Positions 60,780 to 64,000 of a stretch of DNA of 64,000 bases are shown piece after piece. The number at the start of each line of letters is the position of its first letter. Positions within the stretch are counted from its first letter, which is position 1. Below the pieces are notes generated by a model. That model searched no databases, was not told the DNA's origin, and saw nothing but the letters and a program-made list of their open reading frames with translations. The stretch is from contig NC_037673.1 in the NCBI RefSeq assembly GCF_003255815.1, positions 160,930,793-160,994,792 of the forward strand, in the 5' to 3' direction. A program made the translations under genes and the position numbers. This stretch comes from Theropithecus gelada (taxonomy: Eukaryota > Chordata > Mammalia > Primates > Cercopithecidae).

Positions 60780-60930
60780 CATGGAGAGCTTGAATTAAAA
60801 ACCCAGATAGACATACTATAAATCCCAGGCCTCATGCTACCACACATAAACAGTTTATTTGGTTATTTTACCTTTCAGAACTGGTTTTCTCCTCTGTAAA
60901 GTGAGAATAAGATAAACTTTGTCACACGAG
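60780..60930 (+). repeat. MIR fragment
   Basis: 'aactggttttctcctctgta' and 'aagtgagaataagataaact' follow the MIR core. Confidence 0.55.
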
Positions 60931-63285
60931 TAGACACTTTTTTAAACACCCAGCTGATCTGGCTTAGTGACTAACAATGGAGTACCTAATAATGGTTCCT
61001 TTTTTTTTCCTTCTTTCATGGTCTTCCTACAATCTGACATTTAAATCTGTATGACATTTTCATTTTCAATGCTTTTCTAAGCTATTATCTGTTTGTTGAT
61101 TGTAGTTATTCGTTTAATTATCTGCAAATTCCCAATGCCTTCTGGATATTATCAATTCCATTTTTTTCTACTTACTATTACATAAACCCTTGTTGAATGA
61201 GAAAGGAAACAAAACAGTTATAAAAACCCGAGCTACATGAAAATTACTGGAATTTTCACTCTATTTTACGTATATATGCTTTAAGTGAGGAGGTTGGCAA
61301 ATTTGCGATATGGAGAAAAAATAAGATTTCACCATCTTCTTGCAAGTAAATTAGTTTTCCTAAGGTCAAAATACGGTAATAGAGAACTTCTTACTTTTCA
61401 ATTCAATATATTGCATGATATTTTAAAATATAAAACTCAGCTGTCATACTAAGTTATCCTGTCTATGATTTAACGTTCTAATAAAAAGTTAAAAACAGAG
61501 TCTGAAGAAATCTTACAGAGATTGTATATGTAAGAAATATACATATATATATCTTACTATATGTAAGATTTGCTAGTTCTGTATCATCCAACCATCCACC
61601 AGGGCAATAGTAAGGGATTTGAACAAGATAATAATATTCCTTAGAAAAGTTAATTTTGACCTTAACATAAGTAATTACCACGTTGGAATTATTAAATTGT
61701 TTAAAAACATTCTTCACTCACAATCTGCTAGTGGCTGGTTACACTAATTCAGAAGGGAGATTAGATTAGTGCAAATAAGCATGGTATTATTAAAAACAAG
61801 AGCAAATTTTCTTCCTATTTCATAAGGACTAGCAACTAGGAAACTATGTGTTTTCTCCACCAATCTTTAGTTATAAGTAAAGAAATGGATAATTAATTAA
61901 TGTCTGTAGTATTAGGAAAGGGTAGGAAACATGTTGCAGGTTGGATGTAAGAAGTGTATTTCTTCACTTCACGGTGGCAGGCTTTAATCTAAGTAAGTAG
62001 ATAAAGGAATCTACTCCAAGGAGATGCTTTTGGATTCCACACATTAGAAGTAAATGCCAGCTTCTTTCTATTAGTTGGTATTCTGGTAATTAAGTAATAT
62101 GACTCTGCCCTGCTGCTTATATAGCAACTCAAAAAAGGGTGTCTATTTAATTGTCAGGTTATTCATTATCACTTGTATATGGCATGGCCGAGAGGACTAA
62201 AGAATCTAAACTCGTTGCTCTAATAGGAAACACTTCCCTTTGTCACTGTCATTTGATTGCTGCCACCTAAGGGAGGACAATTAAAGTAAATTGGGGGCTG
62301 TAAACCTGACAAGATATGCTGTTAAGCCATCCAAATGGAATCTGACACTTGATCAGCAATTTCACTGAGGAGGGGTACACAAAAATCACCACTATGCAAG
62401 GAGAAGCACTATAACTGAAGACTTTAGAGATTTTGTTCTCTTTCTGGAGTAAGAGAAGATGAAAGCAGGACCACAGATTAGCTACTTAACACTACAAAAA
62501 TATTTCAAATACTTAAATTATTTCTTCTTTCTAAAAAACAAAAGAAAGCAAATACACAAATAACAAAAACAAAACCAGAACAAATGGAAGGGAAAATAGA
62601 GAAATGCTTACAAGTGATAAACAGGAAACCCAGAATTTTCAATTACCTGAATCAAAACAAGTCAAATGATAGTAAATAACGAAGAGAATTTTCACACCCT
62701 TTCTTTCCTGAGGAATATGCACTAAATTTTATATTTGATAAATAAACATCTGTTAAAATATATGAAAAATTCTTTAGAAGTCGTATTCTGTCCACAGGAT
62801 TGTTGCTTCCTCTGACACTAATGAATGCTTTGTACATACACATAAAAGATATTTTTTTCCTAGTTGAGTTATTTTCATTGTGATGTGAGGCAACACTTTT
62901 ACATGGATCTTGATGTCAATAGCTAAAATTAGAAACTTTCAAGGTGACATCAAATGAATACTTAAAAGGGATAGAGCAAATACGAAGCTGTTGACTGATT
63001 CTGCAATATCCATTTATTAAAAATATATTAGTTTGGGAGAGGTTAACAGTAGGTACACATGGACATACAGAGTGGAATAATGGACATTGGGGTCTACAGA
63101 AGATGGGAGGGTGAGAGGGTGGTGAGGGTTTGTTGTTGTTGTTGTGCTTTCAGAGAAGTCTTTAAAGGAACATACAGAAGTAACCAGAGCATATTTTAAA
63201 AAGGAGTAAGAGGGAAGCTCCAAAGTCCAAATTTAGAGCAAAAAAGCACTTTATGGATCTCTCTCTCCTGCCCACTCCCACAAAG

Positions 63286-63335
63286 ATAGATGATTGATAG
63301 ATAGATAGATTAGATAGATAGATGATAGATCAGAT
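63286..63335 (+). repeat. (GATA)n microsatellite, interrupted
   Basis: GATA units with GATT interruptions. Confidence 0.88.
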
Positions 63336-63579
63336 AAATGTTTTTAATAACCAACATTAAATATTTGGTGACCCAAACTCCAACAAATACAAGCAAAAAT
63401 TACTTAAGCAACGGCTGTCCTATTTAGGAAAACAAAGGGATCACATTCAAGGAAAAGGTGGGATTAAAAGAATCAAGATATTAAGGAAAGCCTATGAAAA
63501 TGACAATATATAAGTATATAAGATTATATATGCTTGTGAACACAGAAAATCTGAGATAGGTCTCAGTTAATTTAGAAAG

Positions 63580-63585
63580 TTTATT
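63580..63585 (-). terminator. Poly(A) signal of the LTR at 63535-63995
   Basis: 'tttatt' on the plus strand is AATAAA on the minus strand, about 90 bp downstream of the TATA box on that strand. Confidence 0.5.
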
Positions 63586-63668
63586 TTGCCCAGGTTGAGG
63601 ACGTGCCCATGACACAGCCTCAGGAAGTCCTGACAACATGTGTCCAAGGTAGTTGGTGCACAGCTTGG

Positions 63669-63675
63669 TTTTATA
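63669..63675 (-). promoter_or_regulatory. TATA box of the LTR at 63535-63995
   Basis: 'ttttata' on the plus strand reads TATAAAA on the minus strand; typical of class I ERV LTR promoters. Confidence 0.5.
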
Positions 63676-64000
63676 CATTTTAGGGAGACATGAGACATCA
63701 ATCAAGTTATGTAAGAAATACATTGGTTCAGTCTGGAAAGGTGGGACACCCTGAAGCAAAGGCAGGAAGAGTCAAAGCGGGGAAGGAACTTCCAAGTCAC
63801 AAATAGATGAGACACAAACATTTGCATTCTTCTGAGTTTCCGATTAACCTTTCCAAAGGAGGCAATCAGATATGCATCTATCTCAGTGAGCAGAGGATAA
63901 CTTTGAATAGTATGGGAGCCAGGTTTCCCCTAAGCAGTTTCCAGCTTGAGTTTTCCTTAGTGATTTTTGGGGGCCCAAGGTATTTTCCTTTCACATGCTT

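Larger units (their letters stand above)
60140..63534. other. Low-copy DNA with MIR and GATA patch
   Basis: 3.4 kb with few repeats. A MIR fragment is at 60780-60930 and a (GATA)n at 63286-63335. A 10-bp inverted repeat ('aaatcttaca' / 'tgtaagattt') is at 61508-61517 and 61561-61570. Confidence 0.4.
63535..63995 (-). mobile_element. ERV1-type solo LTR at the window edge
   Basis: 461 bp, 'tgtgaacaca' at the left and 'cctttcaca' at the right, with an exact 4-bp duplication 'tgct' (63531-63534, 63996-63999). On the minus strand a TATA box complement lies at 63669-63675 and the AATAAA complement at 63580-63585, in the order expected of an LTR. The family name is not fixed by eye. Confidence 0.78.

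Noticed and set aside
1..64000. CRISPR array, toxin-antitoxin, phage or integron content
   Set aside because: No regularly spaced repeats with unique spacers, no operon-like gene clusters; the repeat content is primate throughout.
1..64000. tRNA, snRNA, Y RNA or other small structural RNA gene
   Set aside because: I scanned by eye for A/B box pairs, U6-like and Y-RNA-like starts and found none outside Alu-derived box sequences. A covariance search (tRNAscan-SE, Rfam) would be decisive.

Overview
This window looks like gene-poor nuclear DNA from an Old World monkey (Cercopithecidae: macaque, baboon or green-monkey type). It is AT-rich and dense in Alu, L1, MIR/L2 and ERV/MaLR LTR copies, which makes it primate. 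Two young Alu copies (1963-2261 and 25819-26135) carry a set of changes that I associate with the Old World monkey AluYR-type subfamilies rather than human AluY: 'ggctcaagcc', 'actagccgggcgaggtgg', 'gcgtaaaccc' and a 'ccgg'-type motif before the terminal 'cactgcactcc'. I see no exon, CpG island, structural RNA gene, intact retroviral gene or bacterial-type system. Every long reading frame I checked lies in, or antisense to, a repeat. No protein-coding gene is called. The window could be intergenic or a long intron; the sequence alone does not decide.

Layout. 0-10 kb: an unassigned short ORF, L2, a (TTCC)n tract grown on an AluJ tail, a young AluYR, a solo LTR7B (HERV-H), a THE1-type LTR lying between (CA/TA)n and (TG)n tracts, a MER20-like DNA element, an LTR2-like solo LTR, two AluS and a 719-bp unassigned solo LTR. 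10-23 kb: mostly low-copy AT-rich DNA with MIR, L2, Alu, a 444-bp MER9-type solo LTR and a second THE1 LTR. 23-28 kb: a 5'-truncated primate L1 with a 13-bp target-site duplication, then an old antisense L1M that has been cut by an LTR and several Alus. 28-34 kb: low-copy DNA, a G-rich tract, another LTR and two Alus. 34-38 kb: a sense L1M full of Alus, including an Alu inside an Alu. 38-45 kb: mostly low-copy DNA with an old LINE tail, one Alu and a second copy of the LTR family seen at 24.5 kb. 45.5-48 kb: a complete antisense THE1-type MaLR element (LTR-internal-LTR) with an Alu inside and a 5-bp target duplication. 50-55 kb: a MIR split by an Alu and an L2 tail, then a degraded sense L1M with a young AluY. 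55-64 kb: a perfect 15-bp hairpin, a second LTR2-like solo LTR, two Alus, MER5A, a 25-bp minisatellite, and a solo ERV1-type LTR ending 5 bp from the window edge.

The content is a record of successive insertions. Target-site duplications can be read directly for many copies, and nesting gives relative ages: L1M, then LTR, then AluS, then AluY or AluYR. The only parts with plausible present-day activity are LTR promoter and polyadenylation signals (LTR7B and the LTR at 63535-63995). I found no evidence of a previously undescribed system. The findings below are repeat-structure, lineage and non-B-DNA observations.
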